Assembly (NCBI GenBank): GCA_022447585.1
Contig: JAKVAR010000006.1
Location: 248,001-312,000, forward strand
Source: Crocinitomicaceae bacterium
GTDB taxonomy: Bacteria; Bacteroidota; Bacteroidia; Flavobacteriales_D; Crocinitomicaceae
Direction: 5' to 3'
DNA: 64,000 nucleotides
The notes beneath the pieces were generated by a model, which saw nothing but the letters and a program-made list of their open reading frames with translations, made no database searches and was not told the origin of the DNA. How positions within the stretch are numbered: position 1 is the stretch's first letter; each line of letters opens with the position of its first letter. Below, piece by piece: positions 34,378-44,436 of this stretch. A program made the translations under genes and the position numbers.

Positions 34378-35903
34378 AAGTTCGTTTGTGTTTCAGCCAT
34401 TTTTTCTAAACCAATAGTCAGCCGTTTGATGCATTCTTCTTTACCTAAAAAAGATGAAATTTCGAACATGCTAGGACCCATTCCTTTACCTGTGACCAAT
34501 AACCTGAATAATGGCAGAACGGCTCCAATTCCCAATTTATGTTTGTCTAAGAAAGCTTTAAATTGAACTTCAATGGCTTCAGTAGTAAATTCGGTTGCCT
34601 TACCCAGTTCATCAACCCATTCAGTCATTATTTGGTCCGCATTTTTCTTCCACTTTTTACGTGTGGTTTTTTCATCGTAGGAAGTTGGTTGTTCCATTAA
34701 GAAAGACCCTTCGGACCAAATATCTTGTATGAATGTTGCGCGATCTTTCATGAGTTTACAAACTACGGCTAATTTATCTTCAGGATACTTGTTGTTGAGA
34801 TGTTGATTTAATTGTTTTGCTAAATATTGATCGTTGGTATTTCTAAGGTACTGTTGTTGAAACCATTTCGTTTTGTCTGGGTCGAATTTGGCACCAGCTT
34901 TGGAAACACGCTCTAAACTGAATGCTTCACATAATTCCGCTAAAGTAAAAATTTCTTGAGTCGTGCCTGGATTCCATCCTAGGAAAGCAAGCATATTTAC
35001 GAACGCTTCCGGAAAATAGCCATTTTCTCTGTATCCAGAGAATACGTCCCCATCAGTAGTTACCCAGTTTGTTGGAAAGACAGGAAACCCTAAACGGTCT
35101 CCATCCCGTTTTGATAGTTTACCATTCCCATCTGGTTTAAGTAATAAGGGTAGGTGAGCAAATTTCGGTTCTTCCCAGCCAAATGCCTTGTAGAGCATCA
35201 CGTGTAGTGGAGCAGAAGGTAGCCACTCTTCACCTCTGATAACGTGGCTTATTTCCATTGTATGATCATCAACAATATTAGCTAAATGATAGGTAGGCAT
35301 TCCGTCGGACTTAAAAAGAACTTTGTCATCAAGGTTATTGGTGTTCACGACCACCCAACCACGTATTTCATCATGAAATCGAACATCTTGATTTCTAGGC
35401 ATTTTCATTCGAATGACATAAGGTTCTCCAGAGGCTATTCTTTTGCTAACCTCATCAGCTGATAGGGTTAGTGAATTCTGCATGGAGCCACGTGTAATAC
35501 AATTGTATTGCCAATTCGGCATTCCCATACTTTTTGCTTGGTCTCGCATTTTCGTGAGATCTTCGGAAGTGTCAAATGCATAGTATGCTTTGCCATTTTT
35601 AACGAGTTCCTCGGCGTATGGTCGATACATGGATTTACGTTCTGATTGAATATATGGGCCAAATTCTCCTCCTAGACCAGGTCCTTCCGTTGGCATAATG
35701 CCACACCATTGTAAAGAATCCATAATATAATCTTGTGCGCCGGGTACAAATCGTGTTTGGTCGGTATCTTCAATGCGTATTACGAAGGTGCCGTTGTGCT
35801 TTTTTGCGAACAAGTAATTATATAGTGCTGTTCTAACTCCTCCCATATGAAGGGGTCCGGTTGGGGAAGGTGCGAATCTAACGCGTACGGGTCTAGAAGA
35901 CAT
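34374..35903 (-). CDS. gltX: Glutamyl-tRNA synthetase
   Basis: A 509-residue class I synthetase. The HIGH-type motif is in FAPSPTGPLHMGGVRTALYN (HMGG), RIEDTD follows, the middle has HVIRGEEWLPSAPLHVMLY, and the KMSKS-type motif is KLSKRDG. It charges tRNA-Glu in the cytoplasm. Length is normal. It is translationally coupled to folB. A TATCTTTG promoter motif lies 26 bases upstream of the ATG. Confidence 0.96.
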   Translation of the reverse strand: MSSRPVRVRFAPSPTGPLHMGGVRTALYNYLFAKKHNGTFVIRIEDTDQTRFVPGAQDYIMDSLQWCGIMPTEGPGLGGEFGPYIQSERKSMYRPYAEELVKNGKAYYAFDTSEDLTKMRDQAKSMGMPNWQYNCITRGSMQNSLTLSADEVSKRIASGEPYVIRMKMPRNQDVRFHDEIRGWVVVNTNNLDDKVLFKSDGMPTYHLANIVDDHTMEISHVIRGEEWLPSAPLHVMLYKAFGWEEPKFAHLPLLLKPDGNGKLSKRDGDRLGFPVFPTNWVTTDGDVFSGYRENGYFPEAFVNMLAFLGWNPGTTQEIFTLAELCEAFSLERVSKAGAKFDPDKTKWFQQQYLRNTNDQYLAKQLNQHLNNKYPEDKLAVVCKLMKDRATFIQDIWSEGSFLMEQPTSYDEKTTRKKWKKNADQIMTEWVDELGKATEFTTEAIEVQFKAFLDKHKLGIGAVLPLFRLLVTGKGMGPSMFEISSFLGKEECIKRLTIGLEKMAETQTNL

Positions 35904-35929
35904 ATTATGTTGTTATAAATTATGTGCCG

Positions 35930-35937
35930 CAAAGATA
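35930..35937 (-). promoter_or_regulatory. Promoter -7 element (TATCTTTG) of gltX-folB
   Basis: A perfect TAnnTTTG match on the minus strand, 26 bases upstream of the gltX ATG; no clear -33 element. Confidence 0.5.
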
Positions 35938-36042
35938 GGTATTATTTAAACTTATAATGGTTTGGATTGTATTACAATTTAACATTCGTTTGTAGTTGGA
36001 GTAGAAGTAAATTGGTATCTTAGTTGGTTACATTAGATTATT

Positions 36043-39000
36043 ATGAGTGCTTTTGATAGATTATTGAATCAAATAGATGGGTTTATTCGTAAATTCTATA
36101 AAAATCAGATTGTAAAAGGTTTATTACTTTTTACAGGTGTTCTTATAGCGTCCTACCTTTTTGTCATTACGCTGGAATACTTTGGTCGGTTTGGTACACT
36201 GATTCGTGGTTTTTTGTTATTTAGTTTTATTGGTGTAAACACGTTTATAATTGTTCGGTTCTTGGTATTGCCTTTGTTACGTTTAAAGTCATATGGTAGT
36301 CGAATTAATCGTAAACAGGCCTCAACAATTATAGGTGATTTTTTTCCGGATGTGTCTGACCGTCTTTTGAATACCTTGCAATTACATGATCAAATGAATG
36401 AAAATTCGGCCGAATTTGAATTGTTAAATGCTAGTGTTCAACAACGGAGTGCTGCTTTGAGCGTATTACCGTTTTCTGAGGCTATAGATATAAGAGCGAA
36501 TAGCAAATATTTGAAATTGTTATTTCCTATTGTTTTATTGTTATTAGTAATCGGCTTGGTGAGCCCGGCTTTTTTAAGTAGGGGAACAGAGCGGGTTGTA
36601 AATTTTTCTACCGAGTTTGTAGAGCCGGCACCTTTTAAATTTCGTTTGTTGAATGAGTCTTTAATTGTCGAAGAGGGCCAAGATGTTTTATTGGACTTGG
36701 AACTAGTAGGTTCTGAATTACCGCAGAATGTTTATTTAATTTCGGATAAAGGAAGGTTTGTACTGAAAAAAATAGCAAAGAATTCGTTTCAAGCTCGTTT
36801 AACACAGGTTAGGGAAAGTACTACGTTTTCTTTTGAGGCGAATGATTTTAAAAGTAAATCTTATGATTTAGTTGTATTAGGTAAAACCGCTTTAAGTAAG
36901 CTTGAAGCGCGAATTGAGTATCCAGGTTATCTTGGTAAGGATAATGAGGTGATACAAAATGCGAATGGATTAGTGGTTGAAGAGGGCACGAGTATTACTT
37001 GGAGTATATTAACTAAGAATAGTAGTGTTACATCTTTCGGCATTAATGGAGTTACAAGTGTTTATAACGAAGCTGGGTTTGAACACATGGAATCTTTTGT
37101 TGATGACGCTAATTGTCTCATTCTTATGAAGAATAAGCAGAGCTTAGCTTTAGATTCAACTTCTTTTCAAATACAGGTGATAAAGGATGAATTTCCATCT
37201 ATTTCGGTTCAGGAGAAACCGGATTCTTTGAAAGACGGTGTGCGTTATTTTTCTGGTTCTGTGGGAGACGATTATGGTGTTAGGTCGTTAAGTTTTATTT
37301 ATAAGATTAAGTCCGAATCTGGTATTGAGCGCACCGAAAGCATTGAGGTAGGAGGAGTTGTTGGTACTGAGTCTCCTTTTGTTTTTTCTGTTGATTTTAG
37401 AAGAGAGAACCTAGAGTTAAGCGATGATGTAACGTATTATTTTGTTGTCGGAGATAATGATGGTGTCAATGGTTCTAAGTTATCATCGAGTCGTAAGTTT
37501 AAGTATGAAGTTCCGGATCTGGAAGAGTTGAATGATATACGTTCTGATGTACAAGAAAAATCAAAGAAAGGTCTTCAGAATGTTTTGGAAAGAGCGGCAG
37601 AGTTCAATAGGAATGTTGATGAGCTTAAGAAGGATATTCTGAATGATGAAAGGAATAGTTGGGACAATCAAAATGAGGTTAATCAATTGCAAGAAGAACA
37701 GCAGAGCCTTTTGGACGATTTAAAATCTATTCAAGAGGAGATCAAAAACAGCCTTCAAGAGAAAAACCAATTGTCTGAGATGGATAAAGAGTTGTTAGAA
37801 CAACATGAGTTAATCAATGACCTTTTGGATGATCTAATGGATGATGAGTTGCGCGAAATGCTTAAGGAACTGGAGGATTTACTTAAGAGTAAAAACAAAG
37901 AGGCGGTTGATGATAAGCTTGACGAGTTGGAGATGAGTTCGGAGGATATGAGGTCCCAGCTGGATCGCAGTCTGGAAATGCTTAAGAAGTTACAGGTTAA
38001 TGAAAAGTTGGATGACATCTCTAAAGAGTTAAAGCAATTAGCAAACAGACAAGACGAGTTAAAAGAAAAAACTAGAAATTCTAAGAATATTAGTGAAGAG
38101 GACAAAAAGGAGCAAAAGGATATCAATGAGGCTTTTGAAGATTTGAGGAAGGATATGAACGATTTAGATAGTCTAAATTCTGAATTAGATAGGCCTTTGC
38201 AGTTAGATTCGCAAGATGAAAAGAAACAGTTGACTTCAGATGATTTAAAGAAGGCTCAGGAAGAGCTAAATGATAATAAGGGAAAGAAAGCTGCAGAAGA
38301 TCAGAATGGGGCAAGTGAGAAAATGAAGGAAATGGCCGAGTCACTTGAACAGATGAAATCGGAGAGTCAACAACAGGAAGCGCAAGAGGATTTGGATATG
38401 TTAAGGAACATTTTAGAGAGTTTGGTTTCGTTAAGTTTAGATCAGGAGGAGGTTATTAGTTCTTTTAAACGGGTGAGTGATAATGATCCTTCTTTCTATA
38501 ATTACAGTAAGCAACAACGTAAGTCTATTGATAATACGATTATTGTTAGAGATAGCTTGTATGCTTTAGCTAAACGACAGCCAAAAATAGCGAAGTTTAT
38601 AGATGGTGAGCTTAATGGTATTACTTCAAATCAAGAGTTAATTTTAGAGGATATTGATGAAAGGCGTTCAAAAGAGCTCGCGAATCACCAGCAGTATGTT
38701 ATGACCTCTTTTAATAATTTAGCCTTATTGCTAAATGAGAGTTTGGCAGATATGCAAAAACAATTAGCTAACCAGAAACCAGGTTCCGGCTCATGTAATA
38801 AACCTGGTGGTAAAGGTAAACCTAGTCCAGGATCGGGAAACCCTGGAGACATGAAAGAATTGCTTAAAAAGCAGTTGGAGGATCTTAAAAAGGGTAACCA
38901 ATCTGGTGGTGATAAACCTGGTGATAATCCAGGGTCTAAACCTGGGGGTAAAAACGGAAGTGGTACCCTGGGATTTGGTAACAAACAAATTGCGAAAATG

Positions 39001-39399
39001 GCGGCTCAGCAATCAGCAATGAGAAAAGCATTAGAGAAAATGCGGGGAGAAATGAATAAGGATGGTAAAGGTGCGGGTAATGCCCTTAACCCTTTGATTC
39101 AAGAACTTAAAGAACAGGAACAGGATTTAATTAATAAAAGATTGGGCAACAACCTGATCAATCGTCAAAAGAAGATCTTGACTCGACTTTTGGAAAGTGA
39201 AAAAGCGATGATTGAGAGGGGGTTAGATCAAAAACGGGAATCTAAAGAAGGTTTTTCTAATAATAATGGTAACCAAATTCGCTTTGATGAGTATAACAAA
39301 GAAAAGCTCAAACAAATTGAATTGTTGCGGTCTGTTGATCCTTCGTATCAGAAGTATTACAAGGATAAAGCAAATCAATATTTTATACGAGCATTATAA
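36043..39399 (+). CDS. Very large DUF4175-type membrane and coiled-coil protein
   Basis: An 1118-residue protein. Three hydrophobic segments lie near the N-terminus (about 27-45, 52-75 and 158-175), followed by a region of beta sandwiches (about 190-490), a long acidic coiled coil (about 500-800, dominated by Glu, Asp, Lys, Leu) and a Gly/Pro/Lys-rich linker (about 915-980, with GSGSCNKPGGKGKPSPG), and a further helical C-terminus. This architecture is that of DUF4175 in Bacteroidota and Alphaproteobacteria; its function is unknown. It is followed closely by a kinase-like ATPase gene, ybeY and mnmG on the same strand. Confidence 0.88.
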   Translation: MSAFDRLLNQIDGFIRKFYKNQIVKGLLLFTGVLIASYLFVITLEYFGRFGTLIRGFLLFSFIGVNTFIIVRFLVLPLLRLKSYGSRINRKQASTIIGDFFPDVSDRLLNTLQLHDQMNENSAEFELLNASVQQRSAALSVLPFSEAIDIRANSKYLKLLFPIVLLLLVIGLVSPAFLSRGTERVVNFSTEFVEPAPFKFRLLNESLIVEEGQDVLLDLELVGSELPQNVYLISDKGRFVLKKIAKNSFQARLTQVRESTTFSFEANDFKSKSYDLVVLGKTALSKLEARIEYPGYLGKDNEVIQNANGLVVEEGTSITWSILTKNSSVTSFGINGVTSVYNEAGFEHMESFVDDANCLILMKNKQSLALDSTSFQIQVIKDEFPSISVQEKPDSLKDGVRYFSGSVGDDYGVRSLSFIYKIKSESGIERTESIEVGGVVGTESPFVFSVDFRRENLELSDDVTYYFVVGDNDGVNGSKLSSSRKFKYEVPDLEELNDIRSDVQEKSKKGLQNVLERAAEFNRNVDELKKDILNDERNSWDNQNEVNQLQEEQQSLLDDLKSIQEEIKNSLQEKNQLSEMDKELLEQHELINDLLDDLMDDELREMLKELEDLLKSKNKEAVDDKLDELEMSSEDMRSQLDRSLEMLKKLQVNEKLDDISKELKQLANRQDELKEKTRNSKNISEEDKKEQKDINEAFEDLRKDMNDLDSLNSELDRPLQLDSQDEKKQLTSDDLKKAQEELNDNKGKKAAEDQNGASEKMKEMAESLEQMKSESQQQEAQEDLDMLRNILESLVSLSLDQEEVISSFKRVSDNDPSFYNYSKQQRKSIDNTIIVRDSLYALAKRQPKIAKFIDGELNGITSNQELILEDIDERRSKELANHQQYVMTSFNNLALLLNESLADMQKQLANQKPGSGSCNKPGGKGKPSPGSGNPGDMKELLKKQLEDLKKGNQSGGDKPGDNPGSKPGGKNGSGTLGFGNKQIAKMAAQQSAMRKALEKMRGEMNKDGKGAGNALNPLIQELKEQEQDLINKRLGNNLINRQKKILTRLLESEKAMIERGLDQKRESKEGFSNNNGNQIRFDEYNKEKLKQIELLRSVDPSYQKYYKDKANQYFIRAL

Positions 39400-39414
39400 T
39401 TTTTAGTGAAGTAT

Positions 39415-39831
39415 ATGAAAGATGGTTTTGTGGAGATAGAGAGTATGAAGGTGCCTTCTAATTTTGATTCTATAAATAAGGTGGAAGTCTTAATTGATTC
39501 GGTATGTAGTAGGCTTGCAGTTAACGAGGATTATTATGGTAATGTGTTAATTGCGGTTACCGAAGCTGTTAATAATGCTATACAGCATGGAAACAAAATG
39601 TCGTCGGATTTGACAGTGGATGTGTTAGTGGGTGATAAAGAGAGTGATTTTTGCTTTAGCGTGAATGATTTTGGGAATGGTTTTGATTTTAAAAATCTTC
39701 CGGATCCCACCGCGCCTGAAAACATTGAAAAGGAAAATGGAAGAGGTATTTATTTAATGAGGTCTTTAGCGGAGGAGGTTGAGTTTGAAGACGAAGGCAG
39801 AAGTGTTAATATTTATTTCAGTAAAAAATAA
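39415..39831 (+). CDS. Anti-sigma-regulatory-type histidine-kinase-like ATPase (RsbW-like)
   Basis: A 138-residue stand-alone HATPase_c domain. The motifs are VLIAVTEAVNNAIQHGNK (N box), VNDFGNGFDF (G1-like) and NGRGIYLMRSLAEEVEF (G2). A GTG at 39406 could also start translation, but the ATG at 39415 lies nearer to usual starts. Such proteins bind and inhibit sigma factors or anti-anti-sigma proteins; no sigma-B-like partner is visible here. The stop overlaps the ATG of ybeY (TAATG). Confidence 0.88.
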   Translation: MKDGFVEIESMKVPSNFDSINKVEVLIDSVCSRLAVNEDYYGNVLIAVTEAVNNAIQHGNKMSSDLTVDVLVGDKESDFCFSVNDFGNGFDFKNLPDPTAPENIEKENGRGIYLMRSLAEEVEFEDEGRSVNIYFSKK

Positions 39832-40244
39832 TGGTTTATATTTTCTATGAGGACACAGAAATTCTGGATTTAGATCCGGAATTTTTTGTTTCATGGTTGT
39901 CGGTTGTTGTTTCACGTGAAACATTTTCTCTTGGTGATGTGAATTTGGTGTTTTGTTCAGAGGCTTTTTTGTTGGAGATGAATCAGAAATATTTAAATCA
40001 TGATTATCATACTGATGTGATCACTTTTGATTATACGGAAAACGATGTTGTTTCTGGTGATTTGTTTATATCTATTGATATGGTGAGACATAATGCTGTG
40101 TTCAATAATTGTGGGTTTATAGATGAGTTGAGGCGTGTTGTGGTTCATGGTGTTTTACACCTTTGTGGTTATAATGACAAAACCTTGGTTGATCAGGAGA
40201 AAATGAGTATGAAGGAAGATGAGTGTCTGGCGTTAATCGTTTGA
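39831..40244 (+). CDS. ybeY: Endoribonuclease YbeY
   Basis: A 137-residue rRNA-maturation RNase. The catalytic region reads VVHGVLHLCGYND; the usual HGxLHLxGYDH pattern is kept for two His, while the last His is replaced by Asp, as I remember from other Bacteroidota. NQKYLNHDYHTDVITFDY is the other signature. It processes 16S rRNA ends and takes part in ribosome quality control. A perfect parS site (39908-39923) lies inside the coding sequence. Confidence 0.92.
   Translation: MVYIFYEDTEILDLDPEFFVSWLSVVVSRETFSLGDVNLVFCSEAFLLEMNQKYLNHDYHTDVITFDYTENDVVSGDLFISIDMVRHNAVFNNCGFIDELRRVVVHGVLHLCGYNDKTLVDQEKMSMKEDECLALIV
39908..39923. promoter_or_regulatory. parS site (ParB binding), inside ybeY
   Basis: TGTTTCACGTGAAACA, a perfect 16-bp palindrome that matches the ParB recognition consensus TGTTNCACGTGAAACA. 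It lies in the ybeY reading frame. Confidence 0.9.
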
Positions 40245-40250
40245 TTCATT

Positions 40251-40281
40251 GTTGGTGTTTTGTTAAAGTGTTGTAATTTTG
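40251..40281 (+). promoter_or_regulatory. Promoter of mnmG overlapping the second parS
   Basis: GTTG (40251-40254), 19 bases, TAATTTTG (40274-40281). The -7 element is perfect and the -33 element matches three of four bases. The transcription start would lie inside the parS site 40280-40295. Confidence 0.6.
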
Positions 40282-40295
40282 TTCCACGTGAAACA
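40280..40295. promoter_or_regulatory. Second parS site (ParB binding), upstream of mnmG
   Basis: TGTTCCACGTGAAACA matches the parS consensus at every specified base; it starts 372 bases after the first site and seven bases separate its end from the mnmG ATG. Confidence 0.9.
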
Positions 40296-40302
40296 ATAGT
40301 GT

Positions 40303-42174
40303 ATGTTAAGAGAGTATGATGTAATAGTTGTTGGCGGAGGTCACGCTGGTTGTGAAGCGGCAAATGCTGCAGGAAAGCTTGGAAGTTCAGTTTTGCTTGT
40401 TACAATGAATATGAACACAATAGCTCAAATGAGTTGTAATCCTGCTATGGGGGGTGTCGCAAAAGGACAAATAGTGCGGGAGATTGATGCGTTGGGGGGT
40501 GGTTCTGGTGTTGTTAGTGATTTAAGTGCTATTCAGTTTCGAATGTTGAACAGGTCAAAAGGTCCTGCTATGTGGTCGCCAAGAACTCAGAATGACAGAA
40601 TGTTGTTCGCAGAAGAGTGGAGGTTGATGCTAGAAAGAAATAGAAATGTTGATTTTTGGCAAGACATGTGCACGGGTTTAATAATAGAAGGTGATTCTGT
40701 TGTTGGTGTTAAGACAGCAATTGGAGTTGATATTAAGTCGAAGGCGGTGGTTCTTACTAATGGTACTTTTCTTAATGGAACAATACATTTGGGTGAAAAA
40801 CAGTTTGGCGGAGGTCGAGCAGGCGAAAGAGCAGCGACAGGCATTACTGAAGAGTTAGTTCAGTTGGGTTTTGAAACTGGAAGAATGAAAACAGGAACCC
40901 CGCCTAGAGTTGATGGTCGATCATTAGATTACGCTAAAATGGAGGAACAGTTCGGGGATGAGAATCCATCTAAATTTTCGTATTCAGACACCAAACCATT
41001 GTCTAATCAACGTTCTTGTTATATAACATATACTAATCCGGAAACACATGAAATGTTGAAGGAAGGTTTTGATCGTTCTCCAATGTTTAATGGTGCTATT
41101 AAAAGTTCTGGACCAAGATACTGTCCAAGTATAGAAGATAAAATAAATCGTTTTGCCGATAGGGACAGACATCAAATATTTGTTGAACCGGAAGGCTGGA
41201 ATACGGTTGAAATTTATGTAAATGGATTTAGCACATCGCTGCCTGAAGAAATTCAAGTCAAAGCAATGCAAATGATCCCCGGTTTTGAACAGGCAAAAAT
41301 GTTTCGACCAGGATACGCTATTGAATACGATTATTTTCCTCCTACTCAACTAAAACATACGCTAGAAACTAAAATAATAGATGGTTTATATTTCGCGGGT
41401 CAAATTAATGGCACAACTGGATATGAGGAGGCAGCTTGTCAAGGTTTAATGGCGGGAATTAATGCGCATAGAAAAGTGAATAGTCAAGATCCTTTTATTC
41501 TAGGTAGAAGTGAAGCGTATATTGGTGTACTTATAGATGATTTAATCACGAAAGGAACAGAAGAGCCTTATCGTATGTTTACAAGCAGAGCAGAGTATAG
41601 AATTTTGCTGCGTCAGGATAACGCTGATATTCGTTTAACACGAATTGGACATGCTCTTGGTTTAGCTGACGACCTTGCCTTGGCAAATGTAGAATCAAAA
41701 ATTAAAGGAACGGATGAACTGAAACGATCTCTGCAGAAGGAAGGTGTTGCCGTTGATACTGCGAATGTTGTTTTAAGGAAAAGAAATAGTTCGCCTATTT
41801 CCCAGCAGGTAAAACTTAGTTCTTTGATTACACGTCCGAACATTACGATGGAAGATGTGTTAGGAATGAGTGTTAAGTCGAAAGAATTGGCGGTGGAATT
41901 AAATACTCAACATATAGATATTATTTCTCAAACTGAAATACAATTGAAATATGAAGGTTATATTAACAGAGAACAGGATGTTGCAAAAAAAATGAATCGT
42001 CTGGATGAAGTTAAAATACCAGAAGATTTAGATTATAGTTTATTGAAGAGTTTAAGTTCGGAAGCAAAAGAAAAGTTGTCTAATTTGAAGCCTGCTACAA
42101 TTGGTCAAGCGTCACGAGTAAGTGGTGTTTCTCCAAGTGATATATCCGTTTTACTCGTTTTTTTGGGTAGATAA
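40303..42174 (+). CDS. mnmG: tRNA uridine 5-carboxymethylaminomethyl modification enzyme, FAD subunit
   Basis: A 623-residue MnmG/GidA. The FAD motif [12 protein letters not shown] (about 9-20), [11 protein letters not shown], the GTFLNG and [17 protein letters not shown] segments, the G.KTGTPPR motif, and the [17 protein letters not shown] region are all diagnostic. With MnmE it modifies the wobble uridine of several tRNAs; mnmE is 14.6 kb to the right in this window. It is preceded by a promoter that overlaps a parS site and followed by a terminator. Confidence 0.97.
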   Translation: MLREYDVIVVGGGHAGCEAANAAGKLGSSVLLVTMNMNTIAQMSCNPAMGGVAKGQIVREIDALGGGSGVVSDLSAIQFRMLNRSKGPAMWSPRTQNDRMLFAEEWRLMLERNRNVDFWQDMCTGLIIEGDSVVGVKTAIGVDIKSKAVVLTNGTFLNGTIHLGEKQFGGGRAGERAATGITEELVQLGFETGRMKTGTPPRVDGRSLDYAKMEEQFGDENPSKFSYSDTKPLSNQRSCYITYTNPETHEMLKEGFDRSPMFNGAIKSSGPRYCPSIEDKINRFADRDRHQIFVEPEGWNTVEIYVNGFSTSLPEEIQVKAMQMIPGFEQAKMFRPGYAIEYDYFPPTQLKHTLETKIIDGLYFAGQINGTTGYEEAACQGLMAGINAHRKVNSQDPFILGRSEAYIGVLIDDLITKGTEEPYRMFTSRAEYRILLRQDNADIRLTRIGHALGLADDLALANVESKIKGTDELKRSLQKEGVAVDTANVVLRKRNSSPISQQVKLSSLITRPNITMEDVLGMSVKSKELAVELNTQHIDIISQTEIQLKYEGYINREQDVAKKMNRLDEVKIPEDLDYSLLKSLSSEAKEKLSNLKPATIGQASRVSGVSPSDISVLLVFLGR

Positions 42175-42195
42175 TTAATCCCAGAAGTAATTTGG

Positions 42196-42237
42196 AGCCC
42201 GGAAATGCGTTTTGAAGCGTTTTTAGGGCTTTTTTTT
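42196..42237 (+). terminator. Terminator of mnmG
   Basis: The outer arms AGCCC/GGGCT (42196-42200 and 42226-42230) and inner arms AAATGC/GCGTTT enclose a loop; a T run (42231-42237) follows. It lies about 20 bases after the stop. Confidence 0.75.
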
Positions 42238-42335
42238 GTTTTAATGTTTAATCACCTTAGGTTGCCCTCGAAAGTGTCTTAGAGACAATGTTATTTTTTA
42301 AGGGTTTGTTTGTTGAAAATCAATGCTTTACCATG

Positions 42336-44270
42336 TTATTCCGGTTTTGGCTCAACCCAATCACCATTTTCTTTGATTAACTCTATTAATTCATCTACCG
42401 CTTCTGTTTCAGAAATATTTTTTCGAACTACGGTTTGTTCTTTGTAGAGATGAATTTTACCAGGTCCTGTTCCAACATAACCGTAATCTGCATCTGCCAT
42501 TTCTCCCGGTCCATTTACAATGCAACCCATTATTCCGATTTTCAACCCTTTGAGGTGTGAAGTCTTTGATCTAATTTTAGCTGTAGTTTCTTGTAAATCG
42601 AATAAAGTACGTCCACAAGAAGGACAACTAATGTATTCTGTCTTAGAAATTCTGGAACGTGTTGCTTGTAAAATACCAAAAGAGGTGGCATTAATGAGTT
42701 GTGCGCTTTGATTTCCTGCTAACCATATACCGTCACCAAAACCATCAATGAGAACTGAACCCAAGTCTGAAGAAGCCCATAATTGATAGGTTTCTGGGTC
42801 TTCTGTTTGATGATTTGAGCACAATATTACTGGGTTTTTAATTTTGTTATTCGCGAAATTCAAATAAATAAAGCGATATAACTGTGTTTTGTTGGAGTGT
42901 TTGGAATCAAGAACAACAACGGCATTCTTAAAATTTAATAAGTATTCGGTATCACTATCTTCGGCAAAATGTTTTACAAAAAAGATGTCATTTTCTTTGA
43001 TTTTACCTATTTCATTCTTTTCAACTAATGGGAAAAAACCTGATTTTCCTTTGTATTGATTTTCCCAATTATCGTAGGTACAGACAATTTTAACTGTTCC
43101 TGGCACTTCAAATTTTATAGTTTGATCACCAATATACACGATGTCCGCTGCTGTATCAGTTAAATTCCACTTGTCTAATGGTACTGAATAGTTTAGCCCG
43201 AAACCAAAAAAGTGTGCGGGTTTAATTGCTTCAATTGTGCTTAAATCGGCAAAAACTACTGGAACATTATGGTCTCCAATATTTTCAATTGCGCTCGAAA
43301 CTCTTCTTTCGTAATGAAATGGGTTATAGGGAAGGATTGAATGTTTTCCTTCGATAGGAAAAGGGTTGTATACACTGGAATTAAATTTCTGTATTAATTT
43401 TTGAGCAACGGGCATTTCGGCCTCTGGTTTTTCAGTTAGTGAAACGCGAATAGTATCACCTAACCCATCTTCTAATAATGCGCCGATTCCAACAGCTGAC
43501 TTAATTCTTCCATCTTCACCGTCTCCGGCCTCTGTTACCCCGAGGTGTAGTGGATATGACTTATTTTGTCCTTTCATTACAGATGCTAACATACGATATG
43601 CTTGCACCATGACAAGGGTATTACTTGCTTTCATGGAAATTACGACATCGTGAAAATTATGTTTATCGCAAATGCGAAGAAATTCCATGGCAGATTCAAC
43701 CATTCCATCTGGAGTATCACCATATCTACTTAATATTCTATCAGAAAGTGAACCATGATTTGTTCCAATTCTCATGGCTGTTCCGTATTCTTTACACAGT
43801 AAAACTAGTGGTGTAAACTTCTCTTCGATACGTTTTAATTCGGCAGCGTAGGATTCATCGGTATACTCGATTTCTTCAAATTTCTTTTTGTCAGCATAGT
43901 TTCCAGGATTAACACGTACTTTTTCAATATGTTTCGCAGCTATTAACGCGGCGTTAGGAGTAAAATGAATATCAGCCACTAAAGGAGTGTTATATCCACG
44001 CTCAACTAGTTTTTGTTTGATTACTGCTAAATTTTCAGCATCTTTTTTACTTGGAGCGGTTAGCCTTACCAATTCACAGCCAGCATCGATCATTCGAACT
44101 GATTCGGAAACTGACTTCTCAGTGTCCTTGGTGTCAGCAGTAGTCATGGATTGAACACGTATTGAAGAGTCACCACCAATGGAAGTGTTACCAACTTTGA
44201 CTTTAATCGTCTCAAACCTTGATCTATTGAAGTAGTCGTTACAATAGCTTTCTGTAATCGTTTTATTCAT
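42336..44270 (-). CDS. ispG: 4-hydroxy-3-methylbut-2-enyl diphosphate synthase, long form
   Basis: A 644-residue IspG/GcpE of the MEP isoprenoid pathway. It begins SRFETIKVKVGNTSIGG with the QSMTTADTKDTE motif. The Fe-S cysteines are in CPSCGRTLFDLQ and MGCIVNGPGE near the C-terminus. It is much longer than the bacterial form of about 370 residues because of a central insertion (roughly 270-500), as in the plant-type, three-domain forms usual in Bacteroidota. It has a TATTTTTG promoter motif upstream. Confidence 0.95.
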   Translation of the reverse strand: MNKTITESYCNDYFNRSRFETIKVKVGNTSIGGDSSIRVQSMTTADTKDTEKSVSESVRMIDAGCELVRLTAPSKKDAENLAVIKQKLVERGYNTPLVADIHFTPNAALIAAKHIEKVRVNPGNYADKKKFEEIEYTDESYAAELKRIEEKFTPLVLLCKEYGTAMRIGTNHGSLSDRILSRYGDTPDGMVESAMEFLRICDKHNFHDVVISMKASNTLVMVQAYRMLASVMKGQNKSYPLHLGVTEAGDGEDGRIKSAVGIGALLEDGLGDTIRVSLTEKPEAEMPVAQKLIQKFNSSVYNPFPIEGKHSILPYNPFHYERRVSSAIENIGDHNVPVVFADLSTIEAIKPAHFFGFGLNYSVPLDKWNLTDTAADIVYIGDQTIKFEVPGTVKIVCTYDNWENQYKGKSGFFPLVEKNEIGKIKENDIFFVKHFAEDSDTEYLLNFKNAVVVLDSKHSNKTQLYRFIYLNFANNKIKNPVILCSNHQTEDPETYQLWASSDLGSVLIDGFGDGIWLAGNQSAQLINATSFGILQATRSRISKTEYISCPSCGRTLFDLQETTAKIRSKTSHLKGLKIGIMGCIVNGPGEMADADYGYVGTGPGKIHLYKEQTVVRKNISETEAVDELIELIKENGDWVEPKPE

Positions 44271-44296
44271 CTAAATAATAGTCCTTTAATGTTGAA

Positions 44297-44304
44297 CAAA
44301 AATA
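44297..44304 (-). promoter_or_regulatory. Promoter -7 element (TATTTTTG) of ispG
   Basis: A perfect TAnnTTTG on the minus strand 26 bases before the ispG ATG. Confidence 0.5.
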
Positions 44305-44436
44305 GTCTTTAAACTTATCACGATAACTGATAAATTGGGTTAAGATTATAATTCTTATCATAAATTGTGAATTTTATTGGTTATTGGCAGTGAATTTAAC
44401 CTTACTTTCGTGTTCTCGAAATCTTATTTCAAAGCT

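Noticed and set aside
39831-40244. YbeY lacks the third zinc His (GYND instead of GYDH)
   Set aside because: Other Bacteroidota YbeY proteins also have Asp at this position as far as I recall, so it is a lineage feature.
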